A stretch of DNA of 64,000 nt, taken from the NCBI RefSeq assembly GCF_021545785.1, contig NZ_CP079801.1, positions 2,910,001 through 2,974,000 of the forward strand, read 5' to 3'. Made by a program: the position numbers and the translations under genes. Positions 1-8,279 of this stretch are shown piece by piece. Each line of letters opens with the position of its first letter. Position 1 is the stretch's first letter. Source of the stretch: Halopseudomonas maritima. GTDB lineage: Bacteria; Pseudomonadota; Gammaproteobacteria; Pseudomonadales; Pseudomonadaceae. Under the pieces are notes generated by a model. That model worked only from the letters and a program-made list of their open reading frames with translations, did no database searches and was not told the origin of the DNA.

Positions 1-916
1 GGCAGGGCACGTAGATGATCTCGTTGCCGCGGGCAATGTCCTGGATGCGCTTGAGGTTGTTGACCCGTATGCCGTCATACAACTTGTTCCAGAACCAGCT
101 GAGCACTACCTCAAGAAAACGAATAATGGTGTAAGTGAAGTCCGAGGCGATCTCGTTGGCGTAACGCGCGGCAATGGCCTGGGCCTTGCTTTCGTCGATG
201 CCTTTTTCGCTGGCCTCCCGTGCAATGGCGGCGCGCACCAGCGGGGCGTGCAGCAGGCCCTTGAGCAGGGTGCGCCTGTGCACCAGCTCCGGGCCGACCA
301 CGGCGGCGCGCTGCTGGCGGAAGTGCACCCGCAGCACGCGGTTGACGCGGCGCAGACGACGCTCGCGGTCAAGGGCTGGTGGAATAAGCTCCGGCAGTGC
401 TACCCGCGGGCCAAAGTGCACGCGTACCTTGCGCCCGTGCAGCAGGATGGCCAGCAGCTTGCGCAGGCGTCCGCCCACCCAGTTCCAGGCAAACAGCAAC
501 TTGATGGCCGAGGACTCGCTGTCCGGTGACTGGCCCCAGAACACCGTGATAGGAATCAACTGCACGTTGTCGGGGTGTTCCAGTACCTTACCCAGTCGCG
601 GCGACTGGCCACGCGGATCGGGCCGGCCGACCCAGGAGCGCTCACGACTGAGAAAAATAAAGGCGTCACGCTCATCCAGCGGCGGCAACGGTGCGCGTAC
701 CGGGCGTGGCAGGCCGGCTCGCACGCACTCGCGGTCGGCCACGATCAGATCCGTCAGCGAGCGATAGGGCAGTACATAGACCACCGGTTGCTGTGCGTCG
801 ATATCCAGTTCTTCGTTGCTGTCGCCGATGCGGATGGAACGGACCCACAGGTATAGCAGGCGGCGGGCCAGGCCAAAGCGCATTCGACCAAACAGGGAAG
901 CATAGGAGGTGGACAT
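1..916 (-). CDS. plsB: Glycerol-3-phosphate acyltransferase PlsB, partial (N-terminal 305 residues)
   Basis: Reading leftward from 916 gives a protein beginning MSTSYASLFGRMRFGLARRL that runs off the window edge. PlsB is the inner-membrane enzyme that puts the first acyl chain on sn-glycerol 3-phosphate. The N-terminal half carries family features (LLYLWVRS, YVLPYRSLTDLIV, DRECVRAGLPRPVR, SFTYTIIRFLEVVLSWFWNK-like helix), and the last readable residues IIYVPC sit just before the expected HX4D acyltransferase box, which lies outside the window. An in-frame ATG at 949 is an alternative start; 916 matches the usual family N-terminus better and has GAGAG a few bases upstream. It is divergent from the exporter operon. 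The truncation is a window artefact. Confidence 0.93.
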   Translation of the reverse strand, partial: MSTSYASLFGRMRFGLARRLLYLWVRSIRIGDSNEELDIDAQQPVVYVLPYRSLTDLIVADRECVRAGLPRPVRAPLPPLDERDAFIFLSRERSWVGRPDPRGQSPRLGKVLEHPDNVQLIPITVFWGQSPDSESSAIKLLFAWNWVGGRLRKLLAILLHGRKVRVHFGPRVALPELIPPALDRERRLRRVNRVLRVHFRQQRAAVVGPELVHRRTLLKGLLHAPLVRAAIAREASEKGIDESKAQAIAARYANEIASDFTYTIIRFLEVVLSWFWNKLYDGIRVNNLKRIQDIARGNEIIYVPC

Positions 917-1212
917 GGGGCTCTCGGGATCGGCAGTGGTGTCGGCCATTGGCACGACGCGGGTAGTGGTTGCGATTCTAGCAGTTCAGGCGGCTGCGGT
1001 GACATGCGTGGGCTGTTGCTTGAAATGCGGAGGCGGGATTCATATAGTCTCTGGCTCGTGCGCAACCGCATCCGCCGTTCGACCAGGCATTTGCCTGCCA
1101 ACTGTGAACCAGCTCACGGTTGGACTGTCGTAGTCCGGCATGGATGTTTGCGAGGTAACCGCTGGACGCTACGGACCGCACGAATGACCATTCTGGGGGA
1201 ACAATAAAAGGC
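917..1212. other. Divergent plsB / exporter intergenic region
   Basis: This 296-base stretch has no convincing gene. It holds the exporter promoter (1020-1048) and about 160 bases of leader in which a near-perfect hairpin can be drawn (1098-1102/1119-1123 outer arms, 1104-1107/1114-1117 inner arms, one T-G wobble). A short reading frame in the leader (1004-1207) lacks a ribosome site and overlaps the promoter, so I do not call it. I see no clear promoter for plsB. Confidence 0.6.
1020..1048 (+). promoter_or_regulatory. Sigma70-type promoter of the exporter operon
   Basis: TTGAAA at 1020-1025 and TATAGT at 1043-1048 are separated by exactly 17 bases, each one mismatch from the sigma70 consensus. 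It points at the ABC operon, giving a leader of roughly 155 bases before the ATG at 1213. Confidence 0.7.
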
Positions 1213-2142
1213 ATGATAAGCATAAACAGCCTGACCAAACGCTTCGGCGACCACACCGCCGTAGACAACCTGTCGTTTGACGTCAAACCGGGCGAAGTCC
1301 TCGGTTTTCTCGGGCCCAATGGGGCCGGCAAATCCACCACCATGAAGATGCTGACCGGTTTTCTGACGCCCGATGGCGGTTCAGCCTCGGTCTGCGGCTT
1401 CGATATTCAGCGTCAGACCCTGCAGGCCCAGCAGAAGATGGGCTACCTGCCCGAAGGGGCGCCCTGCTATGGCGACATGCGCGTCAGGGGCTTTCTTGAG
1501 TTTATTGCCGATGTCCGTGGCCTGCGTGGTGCCGAGCGCCAGCGCCACGTGGATCGGGCGGTTGAGCAGGTTGAGTTGCAGGGCGTACTCGGCCAGCGCA
1601 TCGAGACCTTGTCGAAGGGCTTCAAACGCCGTGTCGGTCTGGCCCAGGCCATTCTGCACGACCCTCAGGTACTGATTCTGGACGAGCCGACCGACGGCCT
1701 AGACCCGAATCAGAAACACCATGTTCGCCGTCTGATTCAGCAACTGGCTGAGGGCAGCAACAAGATGGTGGTGGTTTCCACGCATATCCTGGAAGAAGTC
1801 AGCGCGGTTTGCTCGCGCGCCGTGATTATCGGCCGTGGGCGTCTGCTGGCTGATGGCACGCCGGATGAGCTGGAGGCGCGCTCGCGCTATCACCAGGCGG
1901 TCACCCTGTCGCTCGGGCAAGCGGTATCCACAGCACCGTTGGAGAGCCTGCCGGGCGTACTGGCGGTCGAATCGCAGCGTGATGGTCAGCTGTTGACCGT
2001 GCTGGCCAAGCCGGGCGAGGTGATCTTTCCGGCGGTGGGGCAACTGGCCCGAGAACAGCAGTGGCAGGTCAATGAATTGTCGGTGGAACGCGGTCGCCTG
2101 GATGAGGTTTTCCGTACCCTGACCTCCGGGGAGGCGGCATGA
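1213..2142 (+). CDS. ABC transporter ATP-binding protein, GldA-like
   Basis: This is the ATPase of a four-gene ABC-2 export system. Walker A is GPNGAGKST at residues 34-42, the signature is LSKGF at 133-137 in place of LSGGQ, and Walker B is VLILDEP at 153-159. The LSKGF form and the roughly 70-residue C-terminal extension are typical of the GldA/YhaQ-type subgroup of exporters. The start has GGGGGAA upstream. Its stop overlaps the start of the permease gene (ATGA at 2139-2142), so the two are translationally coupled. The substrate is unknown. GldA is named for gliding in Bacteroidetes, but gliding is not implied here because the other gld genes are absent and pseudomonads do not glide. Confidence 0.9.
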   Translation: MISINSLTKRFGDHTAVDNLSFDVKPGEVLGFLGPNGAGKSTTMKMLTGFLTPDGGSASVCGFDIQRQTLQAQQKMGYLPEGAPCYGDMRVRGFLEFIADVRGLRGAERQRHVDRAVEQVELQGVLGQRIETLSKGFKRRVGLAQAILHDPQVLILDEPTDGLDPNQKHHVRRLIQQLAEGSNKMVVVSTHILEEVSAVCSRAVIIGRGRLLADGTPDELEARSRYHQAVTLSLGQAVSTAPLESLPGVLAVESQRDGQLLTVLAKPGEVIFPAVGQLAREQQWQVNELSVERGRLDEVFRTLTSGEAA

Positions 2143-2873
2143 ACAATCTGGGTGTGATCTTCAAGCGTGAGCTGGGCGGCTACTTTGCAACGCCGCTGGC
2201 CTACATCTTCATCGTTATCTTCTTGGTGCTGGCTTCGGTCTTTACCTTCTATTTGGGCGCCTTCTACGAGGCCGGTCAGGCCGACCTGAACGCCTTCTTC
2301 AACTTTCACCCCTGGCTGTACCTGTTCCTGATTCCTGCGGTCGCCATGCGCCTGTGGGCCGAGGAGCGCAAGTCAGGCACCATCGAGTTGCTCATGACCC
2401 TGCCGGTGTCCCGTGGCGCCATGGTAGTGGGCAAGTTTCTTGCTGCATGGGTGTTTGTGGGCATTGCCCTGTTGCTGACTTTCCCGATGGTGCTGACGGT
2501 CAATTATCTGGGTAACCCGGACAACGGTGCGATCATCACCGGTTACATCGGCAGCTGGCTGCTGGCCGGCGGCTATCTGGCGATCGGCTCGTGCATGTCG
2601 GCACTGACCAAGAACCAGGTGATTGCCTTTATCGTCAGTGTGGTCGCCTGCTTCGTGTTTATCGTCAGCGGTGTGTCCATGGTGCAGAACCTGTTCAGCG
2701 GTTGGGCACCCCAGTGGGTGCTGGACACCATTGCCTCATTCAGTTTCCTGATTCGCTTCGATGCCATCAGCAAGGGCGTGCTGGATCTGCGAGACCTGCT
2801 GTATTTCTTCTCGCTGATGGCCGTCTGGTTGTTCGCCACGGCGATTGTCATCGACCTGAAAAAGGCCGATTGA
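2139..2873 (+). CDS. ABC-2 type permease subunit, GldF-like
   Basis: A 244-residue integral membrane protein with about six hydrophobic segments, including YIFIVIFLVLASVFTFYLG near the N-terminus, VFVGIALLLTFPMVLTV, VIAFIVSVVACFVFIVSG and a final segment LLYFFSLMAVWLFATAIVI before a short KKAD tail. The conserved WAEERKSGTIELLMTLPVSR cytoplasmic stretch is characteristic of ABC-2 exporter permeases of the Gld/Nos type. It should pair with the upstream ATPase as a homodimeric pore. The next gene begins 16 bases downstream behind AAAGGAG, so the genes are co-transcribed. Confidence 0.88.
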   Translation: MNNLGVIFKRELGGYFATPLAYIFIVIFLVLASVFTFYLGAFYEAGQADLNAFFNFHPWLYLFLIPAVAMRLWAEERKSGTIELLMTLPVSRGAMVVGKFLAAWVFVGIALLLTFPMVLTVNYLGNPDNGAIITGYIGSWLLAGGYLAIGSCMSALTKNQVIAFIVSVVACFVFIVSGVSMVQNLFSGWAPQWVLDTIASFSFLIRFDAISKGVLDLRDLLYFFSLMAVWLFATAIVIDLKKAD

Positions 2874-2889
2874 GGCAAAGGAGCTTGAG

Positions 2890-4731
2890 ATGAAACGTAT
2901 TATGTATTCCGGTGCCGGTCTGCTGGTGCTGCTGCTGGCCTTCTTTGCTTTCAATATGGCGACCGGCGTGATGCTGCCCGGTGCGCGCCTGGATCTGACC
3001 GAACAGAAGCTGTACACCCTGTCGGACGGTACCCGGGAGATTCTGCAAGAGCTGGAAGAGCCGATTGATCTGTATTTCTTCTTCTCCGAGGGTGCCAGCA
3101 AGGATCTGGTGGTGCTGCGCAACTATCAGCGCCGCGTGGCGGAAATGCTCAAGGAGTATGAACGCCGTGCCGACGGCATGATCCGTCTGCACATCATTGA
3201 CCCCGAGCCCTTCTCTGAGGCCGAAGATCGCGCTGCCGAGTTTGGCCTGCAGGCCATTCCGCTGAGCGAGAGCGGCGACTCGCTGTACTTCGGCCTGGCC
3301 GGTACCAACGAACTGGCCCAGCGCGAGATTATCTCGTTCTTTGCGCTGGAGCAGGAGAACATGCTCGAGTACGAGCTGAGCCGTATGATCAGCACGCTGG
3401 CCAAGCCCGACAAGCCGCAGGTTGGGCTGATCAGCGGGTTGCCGGTTGAGGGTGGCATGAATCCCTACTCGCAGCAGCCGCAGGCGCCCTGGGTGGCGCT
3501 GGAGCAGATGCGCCAGGTGTTCGATGTAAAAAACCTGGCCGAGGATGTGGACGCGATTCCTGAGGATATTCAGGTCTTGCTGTTGATCCACCCGAAGGCG
3601 CTGAGCGAAGCCGCCCTGTATGCGGTTGATCAGTTTGTGCTGCGCGGCGGTAAGCTGCTGGCCTTTGTCGACCCGTTCGCCGAGGCGGATCAGGGTATGG
3701 AAGCGATGATCGACGGCATGGCGGATGGCAAGGCGTCGGACCTCGGCCCGCTGCTGCAGGCCTGGGGCGTTGCCTATAACCCGGAGCGCGTGGTTGTTGA
3801 TGCGCGTCAGGGCATGGCGGTCGGCCGTGGCCAGGGCCAGCGTCCGGCGCGGCATATCGGCTGGCTCGAGGTTGAATCTGCGCAGATCAACGGTGAAGAC
3901 ACCATCACCGCACCGCTGCAGCTGCTGACCGTCGCCACCGGTGGTGCGCTGGTGCCGGTTGAGGGTAGCCAGACCGAGTTCACCCCGCTGCTGCAAAGCA
4001 CCGCCGACAGCGCGCTACTGCCCAGTGACGCCTTCAGCAAACTGCAGGACCCGGAAGACCTGCTGCCGGGCTTTGCGCCAGACGCCGAGGTTTACACCCT
4101 GGCCGCGCGTTTGAGTGGTCCGGCCAGCACGGCGTACCCCGACGGCCTGGAAGGCTACGAGGCGGGCCTGCAGCAGGCGGACAATATCAACGTGGTGGTG
4201 GTGGCAGACACCGACATGCTGACCGACCGCATGTGGGTACAGGTGCAAGACCTGTTTGGTCAGCGCATTTCTCAGCCCTGGGCTGATAACGGCGGGCTGC
4301 TGGTCAACGCGCTGGACAACCTGTCGGGCTCTGACGCGCTGATCAGCGTGCGTTCACGAGGCGACTTCAGCCGTCCGTTTACTGTGGTTGAAGAGCTGCA
4401 GCGCAAAGCAGAAAGCCGCTTCCGCGCCAGTGAGCAGCGTCTGCAGGAGCGTTTGGCCGAGACTGACCAGAAACTCGCGCAACTGCAGCAGGGCCAGGAC
4501 CCGAGCCAGCTCACCGAGTTGACCGCAGAGCAGCGCGAGACCATCCAGTCTTTCCTGGATGAGAAAGTGGCAATTCGCAAGCAGCTGCGCGATGTGCGAT
4601 TCCAGCTTAATGCTGACATCGACGCTCTGGGTACCCAGTTGAAGCTGCTCAACACCATGCTGATGCCGCTGCTGCTGACGCTGGCCGTATTGCTCTGGTG
4701 GCTGCTGGGCCGCGTACGTCGCAAGGGGTAA
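2890..4731 (+). CDS. Gld-type ABC transporter auxiliary protein (GldG-like)
   Basis: 613 residues with one hydrophobic helix at each end: about residues 6-27 (LLVLLLAFFAFNMATG) and about 588-608 (MLMPLLLTLAVLLWWLLG), followed by a basic RRKG tail. The large region between them would be periplasmic. The N-terminal part (LDLTEQKLYTLSDGTREIL) is the hallmark of the ABC_transp_aux / GldG family, and residues about 500-580 are rich in Q, E, R and L heptads, suggesting a coiled coil before the last helix. In this family the gene always follows a GldA/GldF pair. It is thought to be a membrane-anchored partner of the exporter; its biochemical role is unknown. The ribosome site AAAGGAG lies 6 bases before ATG. 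Confidence 0.85.
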   Translation: MKRIMYSGAGLLVLLLAFFAFNMATGVMLPGARLDLTEQKLYTLSDGTREILQELEEPIDLYFFFSEGASKDLVVLRNYQRRVAEMLKEYERRADGMIRLHIIDPEPFSEAEDRAAEFGLQAIPLSESGDSLYFGLAGTNELAQREIISFFALEQENMLEYELSRMISTLAKPDKPQVGLISGLPVEGGMNPYSQQPQAPWVALEQMRQVFDVKNLAEDVDAIPEDIQVLLLIHPKALSEAALYAVDQFVLRGGKLLAFVDPFAEADQGMEAMIDGMADGKASDLGPLLQAWGVAYNPERVVVDARQGMAVGRGQGQRPARHIGWLEVESAQINGEDTITAPLQLLTVATGGALVPVEGSQTEFTPLLQSTADSALLPSDAFSKLQDPEDLLPGFAPDAEVYTLAARLSGPASTAYPDGLEGYEAGLQQADNINVVVVADTDMLTDRMWVQVQDLFGQRISQPWADNGGLLVNALDNLSGSDALISVRSRGDFSRPFTVVEELQRKAESRFRASEQRLQERLAETDQKLAQLQQGQDPSQLTELTAEQRETIQSFLDEKVAIRKQLRDVRFQLNADIDALGTQLKLLNTMLMPLLLTLAVLLWWLLGRVRRKG

Positions 4732-4741
4732 GGAGATAGCC

Positions 4742-5710
4742 ATGCGCAAGATTATTCTGATTGCCCTGGCGTTGGTGGCCGTTGCGCTGGTGGCGGTGGC
4801 GCTGCAAGTGCGCAATAGCGACCGGGTCACGGACCTTGAAAGCCGGCCCTTGCTTGACGAGGCGCAGCAAGCCGCGCTGGCCGATGCAGAGCAGCTCACC
4901 CTGGCTCGCGGTGAGCAGCAGGTGGTGCTGCAGCGCGAGGGGAGCGACTGGACTGTGGCTAACCGAGACCAGTACCCGCTGCAACGCGCACGTCTGGCAG
5001 CACTGCTGCTGGCCCTGCGCGAGGGGCGCGTGCTGGAGGCCAAGACCAGCAACCCCGAGTACCATGCCCGTCTGGGGCTGGCTACTGATGCGGCTCTGCA
5101 GGTGAGCGTGGGCACTGGCGAGAGCGCCTTTGGGGTGTTGTTCGGCAACACTGTGGGTAGCAATCAACTGGTGCGCATGGCTGGTGATGACCAGGTGTGG
5201 CTCATCAATCGTGCGCTGAATATGTCGGTCAACGCTCAGGATTGGCTCGACCTGCAGGTGAGTCAGATCCCGTTGGAGCGGGTCTCTCAGGCCCACTGGC
5301 AATATGCCGATGGCGAAACCCTGCGGTTGGATAAGGCCAGTGAAGGTGATTACAACTTCAAGCTGGCTGAGGGTGACGCTGGTGGCCACGAGCGGGAGTT
5401 GAACTCCATGGTGCTCGCGTTGGCTGATCTGCGGGCGCAGAACGTAGCCTTGCGCAGCGCTCTGGCGCTGCCGGCGCCAACGCTGCAGATGCAACTGACC
5501 AGTTGGGCTGGCGCAGAACTTAAGGCATCGCTGTTTGAGCTTGAAGGCGCCTACTGGCTGACCATCGACCAGCTCAACCAGAGCGAGGAGCAGCCGCTGA
5601 CTGTCTATGACGACCCGCGCTGGGCCTTCCAGCTGGGTGTTGCTCAGCACGACCGCATGACGCTGCGTCAGGCCGATCTGCAGCCTGCTGCAGAGGCCCC
5701 GGCCCAGTAA
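4742..5710 (+). CDS. DUF4340 domain protein of the exporter operon
   Basis: A 322-residue protein with a single N-terminal membrane anchor (residues about 4-21, IILIALALVAVALVAVAL) and no other hydrophobic helix, so most of it should be periplasmic. The repeated pattern of W and DRYPL/NPEYHARLGL-like elements resembles the DUF4340 family, which I recall as the usual last gene of such exporter operons. It starts 10 bases after the auxiliary gene behind AAGGAG. The C-terminus is Ala/Glu/Pro-rich (AAEAPAQ). The function is unknown; it may be a periplasmic binding or adaptor component. A stable hairpin follows at 5723-5744. Confidence 0.75.
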   Translation: MRKIILIALALVAVALVAVALQVRNSDRVTDLESRPLLDEAQQAALADAEQLTLARGEQQVVLQREGSDWTVANRDQYPLQRARLAALLLALREGRVLEAKTSNPEYHARLGLATDAALQVSVGTGESAFGVLFGNTVGSNQLVRMAGDDQVWLINRALNMSVNAQDWLDLQVSQIPLERVSQAHWQYADGETLRLDKASEGDYNFKLAEGDAGGHERELNSMVLALADLRAQNVALRSALALPAPTLQMQLTSWAGAELKASLFELEGAYWLTIDQLNQSEEQPLTVYDDPRWAFQLGVAQHDRMTLRQADLQPAAEAPAQ

Positions 5711-5722
5711 GCACCTGCCGCC

Positions 5723-5744
5723 CGACCGCTCGCCAGAGCGGTCG
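5723..5744 (+). terminator. Hairpin after the exporter operon
   Basis: A 9-base-pair perfect stem (CGACCGCTC / GAGCGGTCG) closes a four-base loop 13 bases after the last stop codon. There is no T-run behind it, so it may be a 3' end processed or Rho-assisted rather than a classical intrinsic terminator. Confidence 0.45.
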
Positions 5745-5745
5745 C

Positions 5746-5827
5746 TTGCGGCTCCCTGAACTTCTACTAGACTGCAAGAACACCCTGCCAGCCGGCGGGG
5801 TGCTTGCGTGTTGCCGTGTTGCGGCAA
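5746..5827 (+). promoter_or_regulatory. Candidate promoter and structured leader of the cold-shock gene
   Basis: A weak promoter candidate is TTGCGG (5746-5751), a 16-base spacer, and TAGACT (5768-5773). The leader that would follow folds into two consecutive hairpins: 5781-5789 with 5794-5802 (9 pairs, one T-G) and 5811-5816 with 5822-5827 (6 pairs). Cold-shock mRNAs often have structured leaders that control translation with temperature; that role here is inference. Confidence 0.4.
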
Positions 5828-5859
5828 TGAATTAGATCGGTGTTTTGAGGATTGTGGTA

Positions 5860-6069
5860 ATGGCTGAGCGTGAGCAGGGGACCGTCAAGTGGTTCAACGA
5901 TGCCAAGGGCTTTGGATTCATTCAGCGCGAGTCGGGCCCGGATGTATTTGTGCACTTTCGCGCTATTCGCGGTGACGGTCACCGCACGTTGGTAGAGGGG
6001 CAGAAGGTCGAGTTTACTGTCTCGCAGGGCCAGAAAGGTCTGCAGGCAGAGGACGTTGCCAAGCTGTAA
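5860..6069 (+). CDS. Cold-shock domain protein (CspA family)
   Basis: 69 residues, essentially one cold-shock OB fold. RNP1 is KGFGFIQ (residues 16-22) and RNP2 is VFVHF (29-33). The family binds single-stranded RNA and DNA and acts as an RNA chaperone. The ATG at 5860 is preferred over an in-frame TTG at 5845 because TGAGG lies 9 bases upstream of the ATG and the family starts close to the EQGTVKWFN motif. The gene is a single transcription unit with its own leader and a strong terminator. Which csp paralogue it is cannot be decided from sequence alone. Confidence 0.95.
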   Translation: MAEREQGTVKWFNDAKGFGFIQRESGPDVFVHFRAIRGDGHRTLVEGQKVEFTVSQGQKGLQAEDVAKL

Positions 6070-6093
6070 GCGGCTGCGTCCTTGCTGATAACA

Positions 6094-6134
6094 CCCCTGA
6101 CGGTGCGGACTCGTCCGCGCCGCAGGGGGTTTTT
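6094..6134 (+). terminator. Rho-independent terminator of the cold-shock gene
   Basis: The outer stem CCCCTG (6094-6099) pairs with CAGGGG (6123-6128), the inner stem GCGGA (6105-6109) pairs with TCCGC (6114-6118), and five T follow at 6130-6134. It sits between the convergent cold-shock gene and trxC. Confidence 0.85.
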
Positions 6135-6143
6135 GTCTGCTTT

Positions 6144-6575
6144 TTAGCCGATTGCCGGCAGCTGGCCCTGCAGCCAGCGCGCAAACTCGCCCGCTGGCAG
6201 TGCGCCGTTGATCCGCGCGATTTCCTTGCCCTGATGGACAATCAGCAGGGTGGGAATGCTGCGGATCGCGAAGCGCGCTGCCAGATCAGGTGCGGCTTCG
6301 GTATCTACCTTGAGAAAGCGCGCCCGAGGTTCGACCTGCGCGCAGCGCTGGGCGAAGGTCGGCGCAAATTGGCGACAGGGGCCGCACCAGGCGGCCCAGA
6401 AGTCGAGCACCAGCGGTAGGTCTGCGCCTGCATGGCGGGCAAACCCGGCAGCATTGACCGAGCTGGGTCTGCCGTCAAAGAGCGGATGCTTACAGGCGCC
6501 ACAGGCCGGGTTGGCTGTCAGGCGGGCGGCGTCCAATCGATTTTTGCGCAGACAGTGGGGGCAGCATATAAGCAT
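6144..6575 (-). CDS. trxC: Thioredoxin 2 (TrxC)
   Basis: 143 residues: an N-terminal zinc-ribbon (Cys5, Cys8 and Cys25, Cys28) followed by a thioredoxin fold with the active site WCGPC at 63-67 and the cis-Pro loop RSIPTLL. This two-part layout distinguishes TrxC from TrxA, and the length matches the E. coli protein (139). It reduces protein disulfides in the cytoplasm and is oxidative-stress linked in enterobacteria. It is the last gene of a minus-strand run and ends 10 bases from the cold-shock terminator. A 28-base gap separates it from the channel gene. Confidence 0.95.
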   Translation of the reverse strand: MLICCPHCLRKNRLDAARLTANPACGACKHPLFDGRPSSVNAAGFARHAGADLPLVLDFWAAWCGPCRQFAPTFAQRCAQVEPRARFLKVDTEAAPDLAARFAIRSIPTLLIVHQGKEIARINGALPAGEFARWLQGQLPAIG

Positions 6576-6603
6576 AAGGGCATCTCAAAAGGTGTTTCAG
6601 GGC

Positions 6604-7074
6604 TTAATCAGCGCTGCCCTTGCTCCGCATGCCTTGCCACTGGCGCTGCAGCTCGATAAACGTCAGCGAGGCAGACCAGGTCACCAGTACCAGCCCGGTC
6701 AGTGATTCGGTGCCGTACAGAAAGCGAATATTGCCGGTTGGCGTCAGGTCACCGTAGCCGAGCGTGGTGTAGGTGGTGGCAGACAGGTAGACGGTGTCGA
6801 ACAGGGTGATGTTCTGCATGCCGGCGATGCCGCCTAGTTCAGGGGTCTGCAGCAGGTACAGTGCGCCCATGCCAAACAGCCATATCTCGGCGATGTGAGT
6901 AAACAGCAGGACGAAGATCAGGGTGAGGATGCGCGGTCGCTCACGCATGCGCGTGGTGTCGAGGAAGCGATGCAGGCGCGACAGCACCTCGTAGTGCAGC
7001 ACGACCGCCAGCGCGGCTATGACGCAGCTGACGCCGACGGTGATCCAGTGAAACTTGTCGATCTCCGGTAGCAT
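6604..7074 (-). CDS. Small potassium-channel-like membrane protein
   Basis: 156 residues with a first hydrophobic helix (about 11-31), a second (about 49-75), a re-entrant pore loop with the K+ selectivity filter TLGYGDL at 104-110, and a last helix (about 121-137). This is the Ion_trans_2 pore architecture with one extra N-terminal helix. There is no cytoplasmic RCK/TrkA-N domain, so gating would differ from larger Kch channels. Basic residues between helix 1 and 2 (RLHRFLDTTRMRERPR) indicate a cytoplasmic loop. It starts one base after the stop of the upstream hypothetical gene, so the two are coupled. A passive potassium or cation leak role is likely but unproven. Confidence 0.8.
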   Translation of the reverse strand: MLPEIDKFHWITVGVSCVIAALAVVLHYEVLSRLHRFLDTTRMRERPRILTLIFVLLFTHIAEIWLFGMGALYLLQTPELGGIAGMQNITLFDTVYLSATTYTTLGYGDLTPTGNIRFLYGTESLTGLVLVTWSASLTFIELQRQWQGMRSKGSAD

Positions 7075-7452
7075 TTAATGCGCCCAGTTGAATTCGGTTT
7101 CGCCTTCGGCGTTGACCTTGAGCCAGCGATCAGCGTCGGCTTCACCATCTGCCTCCTCCCAGCCGCCTACCGAGCAACGCACTTCGTGGCCTAGTGCGGC
7201 TTGAACGGCGCGGGCACAGTCGCGGTCGCTGTCCCAAGGGGTGGCGGGGCTATCAAACCAGATGCTTGCCCACTTGCCGGCGGCCTTGCGAACAATCAGC
7301 AGCGGCACGGGCTCGGCGGCCTGGAAGATGCCGCGTTGCGTCAGGCCGGTGGCGGGCTGCAGAGTGAGCGGCCCCAAAGCCTCTGGTAGCCAGTCCAGCA
7401 GGTCCTGCAGATGGTCATCTCGCAGATAAATCTCGATATCAGGTTGGCGCAC
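7075..7452 (-). CDS. Conserved hypothetical protein, 125 residues
   Basis: I cannot assign a function. The protein is soluble, acidic towards the C-terminus (GWEEADGEADADRWLKV), has no signal peptide and no recognisable catalytic motif. The N-terminal half (DIEIYLRDDHLQDLLDWL) looks helical; the middle (VPLLIVRKAAGKWASIWFDS) looks like beta strands. In other pseudomonads a protein of this kind lies between a cold-shock gene and rlmA, as I recall, so the neighbourhood is probably ancestral. It is followed directly by the channel gene, and 24 bases separate it from the rlmA stop. Confidence 0.75.
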   Translation of the reverse strand: MRQPDIEIYLRDDHLQDLLDWLPEALGPLTLQPATGLTQRGIFQAAEPVPLLIVRKAAGKWASIWFDSPATPWDSDRDCARAVQAALGHEVRCSVGGWEEADGEADADRWLKVNAEGETEFNWAH

Positions 7453-7476
7453 GGCTACTCCTTGGCAGTGTTCTTG

Positions 7477-8279
7477 TCAGCAACGTTCCAGCGTGACCAT
7501 GTTCATGGCCACTTCCAGCCCCTCGATACCGTGCTCGGTGATGGCTTGCTGGCGCTCGGGCCGGCTGCGCACACCGTGCGGCGTCATGCCGATCAGGTTG
7601 CCCAGATCTTCGCCTGTCAGTTGCAGAGGATAGCGCAGGGTCTGCTCGGAGGCGACGCGCAGGCCGTCGGGTAGTGACTTGATCAGCGCAGGTGTCGGGT
7701 GAATCTGGTCGTACAGGCGCTCGCGCAGGGCCAGCAGGTGGTCACCGTGGGGGCCGACGATCAGCACCCGGCCACCGGGCTTGACGGTACGCAGGCATTC
7801 GTCGGCAGACCAGGGGCTGAACACACTGAGGGCGGCATCCAGGCTCTGGTCTGCGACCGGTAACCGGGCGCTGGAGGCCACCATCCAGCGAATGGCTCGG
7901 CTGCGTCGGCAGGCCTTGATGATGGCGTCTTTGCTGATGTCGAAGCCGCCAATGGTCGTGTCGGGCAGTGCAGTGGCCAGCCGCTCGGTGTAGTAGCCTT
8001 CGCCGCAGCCCATGTCGAGCAACGTCTGAGGATTTGCCTCGATGAACGCCTGGTTGATCGCATCACTGACCGGCTGATAGTGGCCAGCGTCGAGAAATGC
8101 CTGACGGCTGGCCAGCATCTGCGGTGTGTCGCCCGGCTGCTTGCTGTTCTTGAACTGCACCAGCAGCAGGTTAAGGTAACCCTGACGGGCCTGGTCGTAG
8201 CTATGCCCAGCCGGACAGCTCCACTGGCGCTCAACGTTGCTCAGCGGGGCGCGGCAATGGGGGCAGATCAGTTGCAGCA

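Noticed and set aside
1..916. Broken plsB pseudogene
   Set aside because: The frame is open to the window edge; the missing part is simply outside the window.
1004..1207. 67-codon frame in the exporter leader
   Set aside because: It begins before the predicted transcription start, has no ribosome site, and shows no conserved features.
1213..5710. Gliding motility apparatus
   Set aside because: Only the ABC-type Gld homologues occur; the gliding motor and secretion genes are absent and pseudomonads do not glide this way.
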